Shown here: positions 33,233 through 42,426 of the stretch, piece by piece
How positions within the stretch are numbered: position 1 is the stretch's first letter
How the letters are laid out: each line of letters starts with the position of its first letter
Source of the DNA: Neonectria sp. B-13
Taxonomy: Eukaryota > Ascomycota > Sordariomycetes > Hypocreales > Nectriaceae
Length of the DNA stretch: 64,000 nucleotides
Direction: 5' to 3'
NCBI GenBank assembly: GCA_002682825.1
Contig: NOKP01000009.1
Span: forward strand, 868,001-932,000
The notes under the pieces: model-generated
Database searches by the model: none
The model's input: only the letters and a program-made list of their open reading frames with translations
What the model was told of the DNA's origin: nothing
Position numbers and translations under genes: made by a program

Positions 33233-34486
33233 TCACCAGTCTCTCCCCATAGAGTGTTCTAAAAGCACGTCCTTGGTGACGCAAATCATCTCCATCAACC
33301 TCGCCGGCCTCGTCGTCCAAAGACCCTCCACCACGCCCAGCTCGTCGTTTAACATATCGCGTTCCCTTTGGGCTGAGAGCAGACCACTCCAGATGCTGTT
33401 CCGCGACCAGGGACTCGGCAGACCCAGCACAAGCTGGGTCTGGCCCAGGGTATGCTGAGTGAGCTCGATGGCTAGTAGTGCCTGGCTGGAGAAGTTGACG
33501 ACGGGCACGTCGGCGAATAATATGCCCTCGCCTGGCGGGTGGGTGACTAGGGTGTTGTCGGCGATATGGGTTCGCAGCATAGTGATGACGACCTCGAGTA
33601 GTCGGACGAGTTGGACGAAGCAAGAGATGACGAGGAATGCGGTAGGGGAGTCGAGAGTATGAGTCGCCGGAGGAGGTTGATGTAGTCCCGGTTCGGAGGG
33701 CGGCGGTTCTGAGAGACCAGGGAGCATCGTATCGAGTAAGACAGTGGGAGTACTTGACGGTGTAGGGCATCCCTTTTCTAGCGGAGTTACTGAAGTCGCT
33801 AATGGGGTACCTGCCGGAGTCGTTTTGGTTCCGATCATCTTATGTAAAGCCTTGATAGCTACGAGATAATCTTGCGCAGTCCGCATAATGATTTTAAACG
33901 CCTTCATGCCTTGAAAGTCACCAACGGTGAAGCAAGCGAACGTTTCAAAGTCCATACCAATAGTATGTTGAAAAACGGAGCTGCATAGGGCATGAAGCTC
34001 GACGTTAATCCTTGACAATGTCTCAAAGTGAGCCTCTGACGAAAGTCCGATTTGCGACCTCGACGACGCCACTAGTGCTTGATCGCGGTGCGGCGGCTGA
34101 ATATCTTGCATCAGATGAAGATAATCAGACGGTAGCACTATCTTTCCTAAGCTGTCAAATTCCAAAGGGGAGATCCCAGGCGTAGGCCAGTCAATGTTGA
34201 CGGTCCCCTTGGCTAGGCCGTCCAAGAATTGGAAGTCGGCGTCGCACATTCCACCCCCAGCGTCCACGTCAGGCGTCTGAGGCTGTTGATGCCGTCGGCT
34301 TCTGGCAACGTCTCGTGTTGGTGGCCTTCCGACCTTGCGCTGGGAGCCCGCCTGGCAGTGCAGACCGAGACGCGTACACCGCGTGCAGGATGGTTCTTGG
34401 GGTGTCTGGCGAATACATCGCAGCTTCAATTGGCGGCAGCGCTCGCAGGCGGCGCGAACCTGGTTAGGGTGAGTCGATGCGTCCAT
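33233..34486 (-). CDS. Zn2Cys6 transcription factor, AflR-like (cluster-type regulator)
   Basis: Single exon of 417 residues. The zinc cluster is at the N-terminus (residues about 14-45: ACERCRQLKLRCIR...SCTRCTRLGLHC; spacing CX2CX6CX9CX2CX6C), followed by QRKVGRPP, a linker often seen in AflR/SirZ-type regulators of secondary-metabolite clusters. The C-terminal half has FQGMKAFKIIMRTAQDYL, PTAFLVISCFVQLVRLLEVV and SSQALLAIELTQHTLGQTQ, which fit the aflatoxin-regulator-type domain. Three exact copies of CGGAGGCTTT lie 144-196 bp upstream of its start, which suggests self-control, because the same decamer recurs before the neighbouring exporter. A 197-codon frame antisense to it is a shadow. 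Confidence 0.88.
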   Translation of the reverse strand: MDASTHPNQVRAACERCRQLKLRCIRQTPQEPSCTRCTRLGLHCQAGSQRKVGRPPTRDVARSRRHQQPQTPDVDAGGGMCDADFQFLDGLAKGTVNIDWPTPGISPLEFDSLGKIVLPSDYLHLMQDIQPPHRDQALVASSRSQIGLSSEAHFETLSRINVELHALCSSVFQHTIGMDFETFACFTVGDFQGMKAFKIIMRTAQDYLVAIKALHKMIGTKTTPAGTPLATSVTPLEKGCPTPSSTPTVLLDTMLPGLSEPPPSEPGLHQPPPATHTLDSPTAFLVISCFVQLVRLLEVVITMLRTHIADNTLVTHPPGEGILFADVPVVNFSSQALLAIELTQHTLGQTQLVLGLPSPWSRNSIWSGLLSAQRERDMLNDELGVVEGLWTTRPARLMEMICVTKDVLLEHSMGRDW

Positions 34487-34629
34487 GTGGTTTTCTTGTT
34501 CTAGAAAACGACGGTCTCGCTACGTGTAAAGGACTCCACGGGTAGAAGGGATCATGAAGAAATAAAGTTGCTAACGAGGCTCCGGGGCCGGGTGAATTGA
34601 GCGGGCTGGCGTGCCGGATTTCGCGGGTT

Positions 34630-34682
34630 CGGAGGCTTTGGGTGGAGATGCGGAGGCTTTCAGTGAAAGATACGGAGGCTTT
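34630..34682 (+). promoter_or_regulatory. Three CGGAGGCTTT sites, 21-22 bp apart
   Basis: Exact decamers start at 34630, 34651 and 34673, all in the same direction, so they fall on one face of the helix two turns apart. They lie in the 363-bp gap between the 3' end of the DHA2 exporter and the start of the AflR-like regulator. CGG is the usual half-site of Zn2Cys6 proteins. See also 36800-36873. Confidence 0.8.
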
Positions 34683-34849
34683 GGGGATCGGTCCCGGGGG
34701 ATCCACATGCGGCATTATTGACCACCGTAGATACCCCGTTCCCGTTCCTACTAGAATTAAAAGCTTAGATATAGGAGAGTTGGTTAGATCTGAATACAGT
34801 GGTTCTGCTCGGCAAGGCTCGCAACAAGGACGGCCAAGACATGGCCTGT

Positions 34850-36689
34850 TTACGCGGCATCCCCTTTTCCTCCCGTCTTCCGTTCCTCAAGGCCGTACTC
34901 CGTATCAAGCTCCTTTCTCAAAGGTATGTCCTTCTCAAACAAAGCAGTAATGAAGGCCGTCCCGCCAAATGCTGATGAAATAACAAACACCCTTTTTAAA
35001 GCCTTAAGAAAGACGTCTTGGATCTGCCCCCTCGTCGGCTCGTCAAACTGCATGACAAATGCCCGCGTCGCACTCCCATATGCATCGCCGTTGCTGAGCA
35101 TTTCTCTCACAGCTGGGTTGTCTATCAGTGACGAGTATTGCTTCACGTAGCTGTTGAAGACGGCACTCGCAACGGCGACGCCCCAAACCAGGCCAAATGA
35201 CCGGATGAAAGCCCACGACCCCGTTGCAGCGGCCTGGTCGGCTTCCGCCAGTGACGCCTGGAAGGCTGGGAGGAGCGTGTTGAGAAGGAATCCGGAGCCA
35301 ACTGCTGGAACGGCTTGAATGAGGACCCACACCGCCACTGGGCTATCCTTTTTTAGTACGGCGAGGGTCCCAATTCCAGCCGTCATTAGGAAGAATCCCA
35401 TGATGTGAAGAGTCTTGTATTTGCCCCAGCGGGAGAGTGCTACCGCAGAGAGGGCAGCGCCCGGGATGGCGATGAGCGTCACCGGGAAAAGCTGCACGCC
35501 AGACCTCGACGGCGACGAGAGCTGCACCCCCTGGAAGTACAGCGGAAGGAAGAAGAAGCACCAGAAGATGAGCATCGAGTTGAGAAACGTGTTCAAGTAG
35601 ATGATGCGAGACGTACGATTCGGGAATAACCGAATGGGCATGACAGGCTCGATAGGTATACCAGAAGCTTCGAAAACGACGAACCCGACAAGCCCTGCAA
35701 ACCCGATGAGCAAAGGGGCCAGGATCCGGGCGTCAGACCAGGGATACACCGGCCCGGCCCAAGTCAGCGCGATGAGGATCGAGATGGCTGAGGCGATGAG
35801 GATGAGGTTACCAATGTAGTCGATGCGGCGCAGCTTGGCCATGACGGACTCGGCGCGGTTGTACTTCAGGTTGAGGAAGAAGTAAGAAACAACCATACCT
35901 ATCGCGCCGATGGGGAGATTGAGGTAGAAGACCTGAACGTGTTAGCATTCTCCAACATTAGGTCCTAGGAACGACTTACCCATCTCCACGTCGTGTTCTC
36001 CACGATAATGCCCCCAACGAAAGGTCCGATTGCAAACCCGACCGTGGCGATGAGGAGAAGCATGGCGATGTAGTTGCCACGGTACCGCAACGGCACCATA
36101 TCTGAAATAATCACATCCCCCGCCATGTTCAAGCCGCCACTACCAATACCTTGGATCGCCCTCCCAGCGATGATCATAGCAGCACCATTCGCACCGCCAG
36201 CGATACCGCTCCCGAGAGTATACGCCGCGAATATAAACACCATGATGCTTTTCCGTCCAAACAAATTGCAAAGCTGGCCAAACAGGGGCTGCAGAACGGC
36301 ACTACAAAGCTGTCAGCAAAGGCTTCATGGTATCGTGGTGAAGCTGACCTGGTAAGGAAGAACACATTGCTGATCCAGATGTAGCTACTTCCGATTTGAA
36401 GGTCGGCGACAATGGTCGGCAGGGAGGTGATGACGATGGTGTTCTCGAGGGAGACGAGGAGAACGCCGACGGCGAGGGTCAACATGACCATCCAAAATCG
36501 CCAGTCTCTGTTGAATGCCGGTGCTTTCTCGTTCCGAAGACCGGGAAATGACCCATCCTGCGCTTCCTTGACATCGCCAGCCTGGAGCGTCTGGTCACTG
36601 ATTGAGTCAGAGCCGTCGGTCACGGTAGTGTTTGGCGTGTTAGCTGACACGTCAGCCACTGTCGTTTCTTGTTTTTCGTTGAAAGCCAT
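34850..36689 (-). CDS. MFS exporter, DHA2 type (14 membrane spans, toxin/drug efflux)
   Basis: Three exons (36689-36349, 36301-35980, 35932-34850) join to 581 residues. Marks are FWMVMLTLAVGVLLVSLENT and ITSLPTIVADL in TM1, AVLQPLFGQLCNLFGRKSIM, GRAIQGIGSGGLNMAGDVII (motif C region), LRYRGNYIAMLLLIATVGFA, IGPFVGGIIVENTTWRWVF and FYLNLPIGAIG. The size and 14-span pattern place it with fungal self-resistance pumps of secondary-metabolite clusters (EmrB/QacA group). Introns are 47 and 47 bp with GT-AG ends. Head-to-head with the SnoaL-like gene (gap 462 bp, with the shared decamer and a palindrome), and tail to the AflR-like regulator on the same strand. Confidence 0.92.
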
Positions 36690-36799
36690 ATCTAGGTTTT
36701 TGAAGCTAACAGAAGAGGCCGAAGTGTTGAGAAGAAAAAACTGGAAATGAGTGCATGATATATCAGAAAAACACATCACGGGAACTGGGACGGCAAATG

Positions 36800-36873
36800 A
36801 AAGCCTCCGATAAAAATACAGGCTAATATACGGTCATTTAGTACGATGCCTCCGTTTCCGCACCGGAGGCTTT
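36800..36873. promoter_or_regulatory. Decamer pair and CGG palindrome in the divergent exporter/SnoaL promoter
   Basis: AAAGCCTCCG (minus-strand CGGAGGCTTT) stands at 36800-36809 and CGGAGGCTTT at 36864-36873. The second is the right half of a palindrome GCCTCCG-N9-CGGAGGC (36848-36870). They lie 111-184 bp before the exporter start and 279-352 bp before the SnoaL-like start. Together with the three copies at 34630-34682, this is five exact copies in the cluster. Confidence 0.8.
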
Positions 36874-37151
36874 CTGCTCTGTCGGGTGTAAGAAAATAGG
36901 TTGGGAAACCCTGTCGTTTCGTAAGTTGATGACGCGCCCCACACCCTTTCCCTTGCTCCTTGTAATATTACTGCTTGAATGCAACAGGAGTACAAATACG
37001 CCGTTGTTCTTTATGCGTTGTGGCATTTATTCCAGCCTTGTTCCTCAGAGTCAAGGGACCATCATAACCATTCATCCTTTATTACGCATATGGTACTAAG
37101 TATCTTATTCTATCCTTCAACCATCTTACGCCATCCAGTGCAGATTTTCTT

Positions 37152-37613
37152 ATGCAAGCCAAGATGAGACTTTCCCCCGATGCCGCTGAGATTATTCGTC
37201 GCAAGAAGTTGCAGTTCTGCCGCTATGCCGATACCCAACAGTGGCAGCTCTTTGACCAGATCATGCTGCCCGAAGTAACCGTCAAGTTTGTCGACCCGAG
37301 CGGCTCCATCCTCAATGAGGGTGGAGTTAAATTTTCCCTCTCGTCGAGGGAGGAATGGAAATCTCTCTGCATGAAGATGTTTGCGGATCAGCAGACTATT
37401 CACGTCGTCGGTGAGGGAGAGATGGAGCAGACTGGCCCCGACGACATTGAAGCCATCTGGGGTCTTGTGTATCATGCCGGTACCAAGGGGACTGATGGAA
37501 TGCATGGAACAGGCGGAGGATATTATTACGAGACGTGGAAGCGGAAGGGTGATGACTGGTTTATAGGGACTCTGAAGATGCAGAGGTTATTTTGGAAGGT
37601 AGCGGGCATCTAG
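37152..37613 (+). CDS. SnoaL/NTF2-like small protein
   Basis: Single exon of 153 residues (alternative start MRLSPDA at 37164). The fold shows as an N-terminal helix region (EIIRRKKLQFCRYADTQQWQ), then LFDQIMLPEVTVKF, VVGEGEMEQTGPDDIEAIWG, and the C-terminal strand pair YYYETWKRKGDDWFIGTLKM. This is the pattern of SnoaL-like cone proteins, which act as cyclases, dehydratases or hydroxylases on polyketide and aromatic intermediates, or simply bind small molecules. Family members with GYYYETW...W.I..L are frequent in fungal metabolite and degradation clusters. Shares its promoter with the DHA2 exporter. No large synthase gene lies in the window, so its substrate must be made or met elsewhere. 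Confidence 0.85.
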   Translation: MQAKMRLSPDAAEIIRRKKLQFCRYADTQQWQLFDQIMLPEVTVKFVDPSGSILNEGGVKFSLSSREEWKSLCMKMFADQQTIHVVGEGEMEQTGPDDIEAIWGLVYHAGTKGTDGMHGTGGGYYYETWKRKGDDWFIGTLKMQRLFWKVAGI

Positions 37614-38361
37614 GCAGATTTGTACAGTTTCGGTTGAGCTTGTGTAGCATCTTGACATGCCTCGAGCGAGACCTGAGCTGGGGAGTTGAAATGTGCACGA
37701 GATGGCGGTTCAATAAGTTGAATATGCCAGAGGTAGAGGCCCTAAAGCTTTTATGTACGGTCGAAAGTCAATTGCAGTGGAATTAGGAGAGAAAATAGTT
37801 CAATGTCGATTGTATTTACCCGATGATATTCACTTAACACTAACTACCTGTATATGTCTGCATACCGCTAAAGGCTCAGGAGAATAGGAGAGTCGATGTC
37901 TTGGATACTGGACATGGACGTGGTATTAAAGAGTAGTTACATCTCCATCATAGCCGCCGTCCCTAAGTTCCCTTAGCGATGCTCCTCCACGTGTTGCCTA
38001 CTCTGGTGTGATTATATCGTCAAGTTCACACAGCAGATGCAATTAATTCACCCCTTGAATCGAAACTCCTCCGGCTCGGAACCAGTAAGCCAGACACGAG
38101 GCAAACTGGCGCATTTAAAAATGCAACCCTTGCTGTTTAATGATTGCATGCCTGGTTACCTGTCGTAAATGACTCAAAAGAAGATAGACTGTACAGCCAA
38201 TCGCTCCTCAAGGGTGATCAGGCTCTAGGCCCCGGCGCCCGCATCTCTCATACTGAGATTTCACATTAGTATTTAGGTAAGGCCGATTCAAGCCCATCTT
38301 GCAACGATTCAGGGCGTCATCCATCCTTGAGTAACTGTGCAGCCTGCCTCGGCATTAAATC
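37614..38361. other. Intergenic, nothing supported
   Basis: No gene. A short AT-rich stretch and a CTCCTCCGGCTCGG word near 38067 are the only compositional features that I noticed. Confidence 0.4.
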
Positions 38362-39010
38362 ATGTTGGTTTTCGGCCAAGCCAGCGAGAGCAGCCCATCA
38401 GTGGCGTACCTTTTTGCTACCCTCGGAAATGCCGTGGAAATCATTGTTATAAACTTTGCCATCTTCAAGAGATACACTGGATGGTATTTCTGGAGTCTGT
38501 TGGTCGCGAACCCTGGCCTGATCGTCATCACTACCGGCTTCTCAACCTCCTCATTCAACATAACCCCTAATAAGTTCGTTCAAAGTGCTGTGACCATTGT
38601 GGGATGGTGGGCCTTCATCGTTGGACAACCGCTCGTCCTGTGGTCACGCCTCCATCTGTCCTCCAGAGTCGGCTAATCCTTCGCGGTATGCTGGCAACGA
38701 TCATGATCAATGTCATCGTTCTTCTTATTCCCATGACAGTGTTATTACTCGGTAACAATGTAGATCCCGTTCCGGAGCCGTTGACACGTAGATATCGCGT
38801 CATGGAGATAATACAGATTACTGTATTTTGCGTGCAGGAGTTCAATTGGCAGAACTCATCACCATGAATGTTTTCCTTGTCCCCATAGCTTTTGTTCTGA
38901 TGGGCGTCCAATATGCGGGCTTTCGAATCGTCAAACTTGTCCTCAAATGATTTGTGTACAGCATGAAGTTGAAGTTCAAACTCGCAGTTCTGGGCAGATT
39001 GACAACTTTT
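38362..39010 (+). pseudogene. Fungal multi-span membrane protein relic (DUF7703-like)
   Basis: Pieces read as one seven-span membrane protein: VAYLFATLGNAVEIIVINFA, IFKRYTGWYFWSLLVANPGL, VTIVGWWAFIVGQPLVLWSR LHLSS. After a frameshift near 38673 come RLILRGMLATIMINVIVLLI, YRVMEIIQITVFCVQEF, a fragment MNVFLVPIAFVLMGVQYAGF, and after TGA (38949-38951) FVYSMKLKFKLAVLGRLTTF. The tail FVYS(M/V)KLK.E.A.LG.L is what I remember from the DUF7703 family of fungal integral membrane proteins. At least one frameshift and one nonsense codon disable it. Intact homologues are of unknown role. Confidence 0.6.
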
Positions 39011-39891
39011 GTCCAAGATCAAGTGCTGGTCTCGGGTGTGGATGCTTCTGGCATAACAACCCCCGTGTATCAAGATCCAGCCGGTAGCAAACGAGCATCG
39101 GGACTTGGTGTGGGGCATCGTCAAGCCTGGCCTGACAGCGTTGCGAATGGTAAGATGTTCCTTTCAGTCTCGAGCCATGCAGATGGCAAGCTTACAAGCA
39201 TACTGCAGCTGAGAGTTACTCTAGAAAGGGCCGACATTGGGCAGTGATGGTCAACTATCCCGCACTGCGAACTCCCCTTCAACCTGCCTTCATAGCTCGT
39301 GGTGGCGTACTACAAGCAGCGATACTCAGGCGTGCCGGCATCGCCAGAAGCAGGTCATGCATCGCGTTGGGTACGGTCGCATAAATGTGGAGCTAATCAA
39401 GCCATCTTGGTCATGTGGTATAATCTAGTGTCCGACACCTGACCGGGTCAAATCGGTCTAGCGGCCGGAATTGCCGTGCGTTACTGCACAGGGAAATCGA
39501 TGATAATTAAGGGGCTAAATAGGCGATTGCAATTGATGATGATTACAGTCGTAATAGGGCTGTTGTCGTGACTTATGATGATGTATTTGCTTGTTGCTTG
39601 TCTGCGAGGCTATCCCTCTTTTCGGTCTCTTTGACCCTGCTGTCCTTAGTCATCCCGGCTGATACTTAGGACTGTTTGAAAATGTCTCAACCGTCAGATA
39701 ACAACCACCTATTTGGAGCTACCTTGGGAACAGTCCCCGTGACAACAACAACAATCCCACAATACCCTCTGGGACACATTTCATTCCATCCACTCAAGGA
39801 CAAGCCCCATTATATTTGGAGATATTTTACGAATTTCAGGCCGGTATACATCCCTCACCTCTGACTCCAGGCTTCCTCAAATCCCCACACA
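39011..39891. other. Intergenic; promoter of the HET-domain gene
   Basis: No gene. Frames at 39237-39428 and 39676-39864 have no family features. TATATT at about 39811 is 80 bp upstream of the next start. Confidence 0.4.
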
Positions 39892-42000
39892 ATGGCGTTT
39901 ACCAACGACGCAAGCAACATATTTTGTGATATTTGTGCATCTTTCGACTGGGCCGCTCTGTTCCATGACCCTACAGCGGTTCCTATCGTTGTCCGGAATT
40001 CATCCAGATCTCGAGGTATTCCTATCGCCCACCATGCGAAACCTGAGAAGTTGGCCGCTGCTGCGGGACGAGGCTGCAAGTTGTGTGCTCTGCTCGCGTG
40101 TCAAATTGGTTATCAGGCTCTTCAATCCGGCGATTTGCATCGCTATCCGACTAATTGGGATGCACAAAACCTAAAGGAAGGCTTCTGGCTTGTCGCGTTA
40201 AAGTTGCGCTGTCCAGAGACATACGCGCCTGTTTCTACAGCCATATGGGGACTCGAATATCAATATAAGGCTGCAACGAGGAAGTTCCCACAGCTTTGTG
40301 GGAATTTCGAAGTTTTGCCTGTGGGCGGGGACATTCTTCCATTCGCCTGCAGGCAACGGGCGACTTCGCCCGACTTGAAGCTTTGGCAAAAGTGGATGCA
40401 GGATTGCTCCGAGAATCACGCAGGTTGCACTCCGATTGAGGATACGACACTTCCAACTCGCCTGATCGATGTTGGCAGCTTCAAAGCCAAGCAAGAACCG
40501 CGATTGATAATCACTAATCGTTCGAGGGGATGCTACGTCGCTCTCAGTCACTGCTGGGGTAAGCAAAAGCCACCGATGACGACGAGAAGAAACCTAGCGG
40601 ATCGTCTTCGCGAGATTCCGTATGATTCGCTTCCACGCACGTTCCGCGAGTCCATCGATGTGACTCGAGGTCTCGGATACCGTTACCTATGGATTGACAG
40701 CCTCTGTATCCTTCAAGGAGACGAAGACGACTGGCAGAAAGAATGTGCTCTTATGGGAGATATTTACGCAAACTCCGCCTTCACAATCGCAGCTCGTGGA
40801 GCGTCTGACTCCTCAAGAGGTCTTCAGACTACCTCCCGTCCGGAAACTCTGTTCAACGTCTACATCGATATTAAACAGAGACCTCCCAGACTTCCTGCAA
40901 CAATCCAACTTAAAGCCCCAATAAGGCCTTATGAGGGCCCGCACGAGGATAGGATCGATCCTTTGGATCTTAGGGCATGGGCCTTGCAGGAACGACTACT
41001 GTCCTCACGGGTCTTGAGCTTTGGTCGAGACAAGATCTTATTTGAATGCAATTGCGTACGCCGAGTTGAAACAGTCAGATATGCGACACCGCCAGATTCT
41101 GCAACATGGTATCTGTTTAAAATACCAAAGAACGTACTCTGTATTGAGCCTCGAGCGTTGTTGCTTTCTCATTGGTATGATCTTGTGTGCAAGTTCAGCA
41201 TGAGCAAACTCTCAGAGGGAAGTGATCGCCTCCCGGCACTAGGTGGTATCGCGGCGGCTTTTCGCGACAAACTCAATGATGACTACCTTGCGGGAATCTG
41301 GAAGGATGATCTAGCCTTTGGTCTCACGTGGTATCCGATTGGTGACGACCAAAAGCTTCAGAGTGACAAGCCCGCGAGGAACGCCGGTCCAACCTGGTCT
41401 TGGGCTGGCCTCGGACGGTCCGTTGGCTATCTAACTCCATGGCCACGCAGGGAAACCAGAATTGTAGCCTGGGACGAGCCTCAAGCTGAAGAGTGGAAAC
41501 CATTAAGAGGAAGGGAGTGGATACCATGTCTTGATGTTCTTCAAACGGACATAAATCCTGTTGGTGATGGTCCATTCGGCGAGGTCCAAAACGGACGGTT
41601 GCTCGTTGCTGGCAAAGTTCGAGACGCGGTTCTTGACGCTGGGGTGAGACTTGATCAAAGCTTTTATTCTCGATACGATGGCTACGACGACAAGAGAATA
41701 GCTCTTCGGGCATCTAGGAACGGGGCTATCATCGCCTGGGTCTTGTGTGACCAGCCCAAGTCGACAGGAACATTCGTAGTGAAGTGCTTACTAGTAGGGT
41801 TCGGTGGTAAATGGACTGACGATTCATGTGAAAATAAGAATGGGTACGCCTTACTTGTTCAGGAGAATTCAGAGACGGGCCATTTCAATAGGCTAGGTAT
41901 TATTAAGCTTGAAGAATGCTTTGAAGATCTCGGGTTCTCGACAGAGGCGATGGCGGAATGGTTACTAGCGGGCAAACAAAGAGCGATAAATCTTGTATAA
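39892..42000 (+). CDS. HET-domain protein (heterokaryon incompatibility type)
   Basis: Single exon, 702 residues, no disruption. An N-terminal Cys-rich lead (FCDICASFDW, GCKLCALLACQI) precedes the HET domain at about residues 215-310. All three HET blocks are visible: YVALSHCWGKQKP, the LPRTFRESIDVTRGLGYRYL / WIDSLCILQGDEDDW block, and KECALMGDIYANSAFTIAA. After it come RAWALQERLLSSRVLSF and the C-terminal WSWAGLGRSVGY, both usual. HET proteins trigger a growth-inhibiting or lethal reaction when unlike fungal individuals fuse, but most family members have no tested partner. No STAND/NLR, NACHT or repeat region is fused, so it is a short HET protein that may act downstream of another factor. 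Gene-rich accessory neighbourhood fits the family. Confidence 0.92.
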   Translation: MAFTNDASNIFCDICASFDWAALFHDPTAVPIVVRNSSRSRGIPIAHHAKPEKLAAAAGRGCKLCALLACQIGYQALQSGDLHRYPTNWDAQNLKEGFWLVALKLRCPETYAPVSTAIWGLEYQYKAATRKFPQLCGNFEVLPVGGDILPFACRQRATSPDLKLWQKWMQDCSENHAGCTPIEDTTLPTRLIDVGSFKAKQEPRLIITNRSRGCYVALSHCWGKQKPPMTTRRNLADRLREIPYDSLPRTFRESIDVTRGLGYRYLWIDSLCILQGDEDDWQKECALMGDIYANSAFTIAARGASDSSRGLQTTSRPETLFNVYIDIKQRPPRLPATIQLKAPIRPYEGPHEDRIDPLDLRAWALQERLLSSRVLSFGRDKILFECNCVRRVETVRYATPPDSATWYLFKIPKNVLCIEPRALLLSHWYDLVCKFSMSKLSEGSDRLPALGGIAAAFRDKLNDDYLAGIWKDDLAFGLTWYPIGDDQKLQSDKPARNAGPTWSWAGLGRSVGYLTPWPRRETRIVAWDEPQAEEWKPLRGREWIPCLDVLQTDINPVGDGPFGEVQNGRLLVAGKVRDAVLDAGVRLDQSFYSRYDGYDDKRIALRASRNGAIIAWVLCDQPKSTGTFVVKCLLVGFGGKWTDDSCENKNGYALLVQENSETGHFNRLGIIKLEECFEDLGFSTEAMAEWLLAGKQRAINLV

Positions 42001-42426
42001 GGAATATGGCATGATACAAATGCTAAGTCTTCCAATGCAAGTTCACATTAACGCTGTAGGGGAAAATCGTGTATCGATAACAGTCTGCAGCGCTAAAGGA
42101 CCAGACAAACGTCAGTTCCCATTGAATTGTTAGTGTAGTGAATGTGTTTAGCAATCTTAAGAAAGCAACAGTCCAAGCTTGTCTCTTTAGGGTAGTAGTC
42201 TACTGATTTTTCTCCGACTAAGATACTCCGCAGAGAGTGCTGGGTACGAAGTAGGTTTCATATTAACCGAAAGATAAGCCTGGATTTATAAGGGCGAGCA
42301 CGCTGGAGCTACGCACTGACGCTACGCGTTCCGAATACCGCGCTCTCGCCACACAGCTTCATCTTACAACTACCGCTGGTCCACGGAACAGATGGGCCAG
42401 GGCAGCGCCTTCATACGATTACCGTC
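42001..42426. other. Intergenic
   Basis: Terminator of the HET gene and promoter of the next regulator; no gene or repeat seen. Confidence 0.4.

Noticed and set aside
33177..33770. 197-codon minus frame rich in Arg, His and Pro overlapping the AflR-like regulator
   Set aside because: Same strand but shifted frame of the regulator; composition is that of a frame shadow.
31153..37613. A full secondary-metabolite biosynthetic cluster
   Set aside because: Regulators, pumps and a SnoaL-like protein are present, but no polyketide synthase, NRPS, terpene synthase, P450 or methyltransferase is seen.
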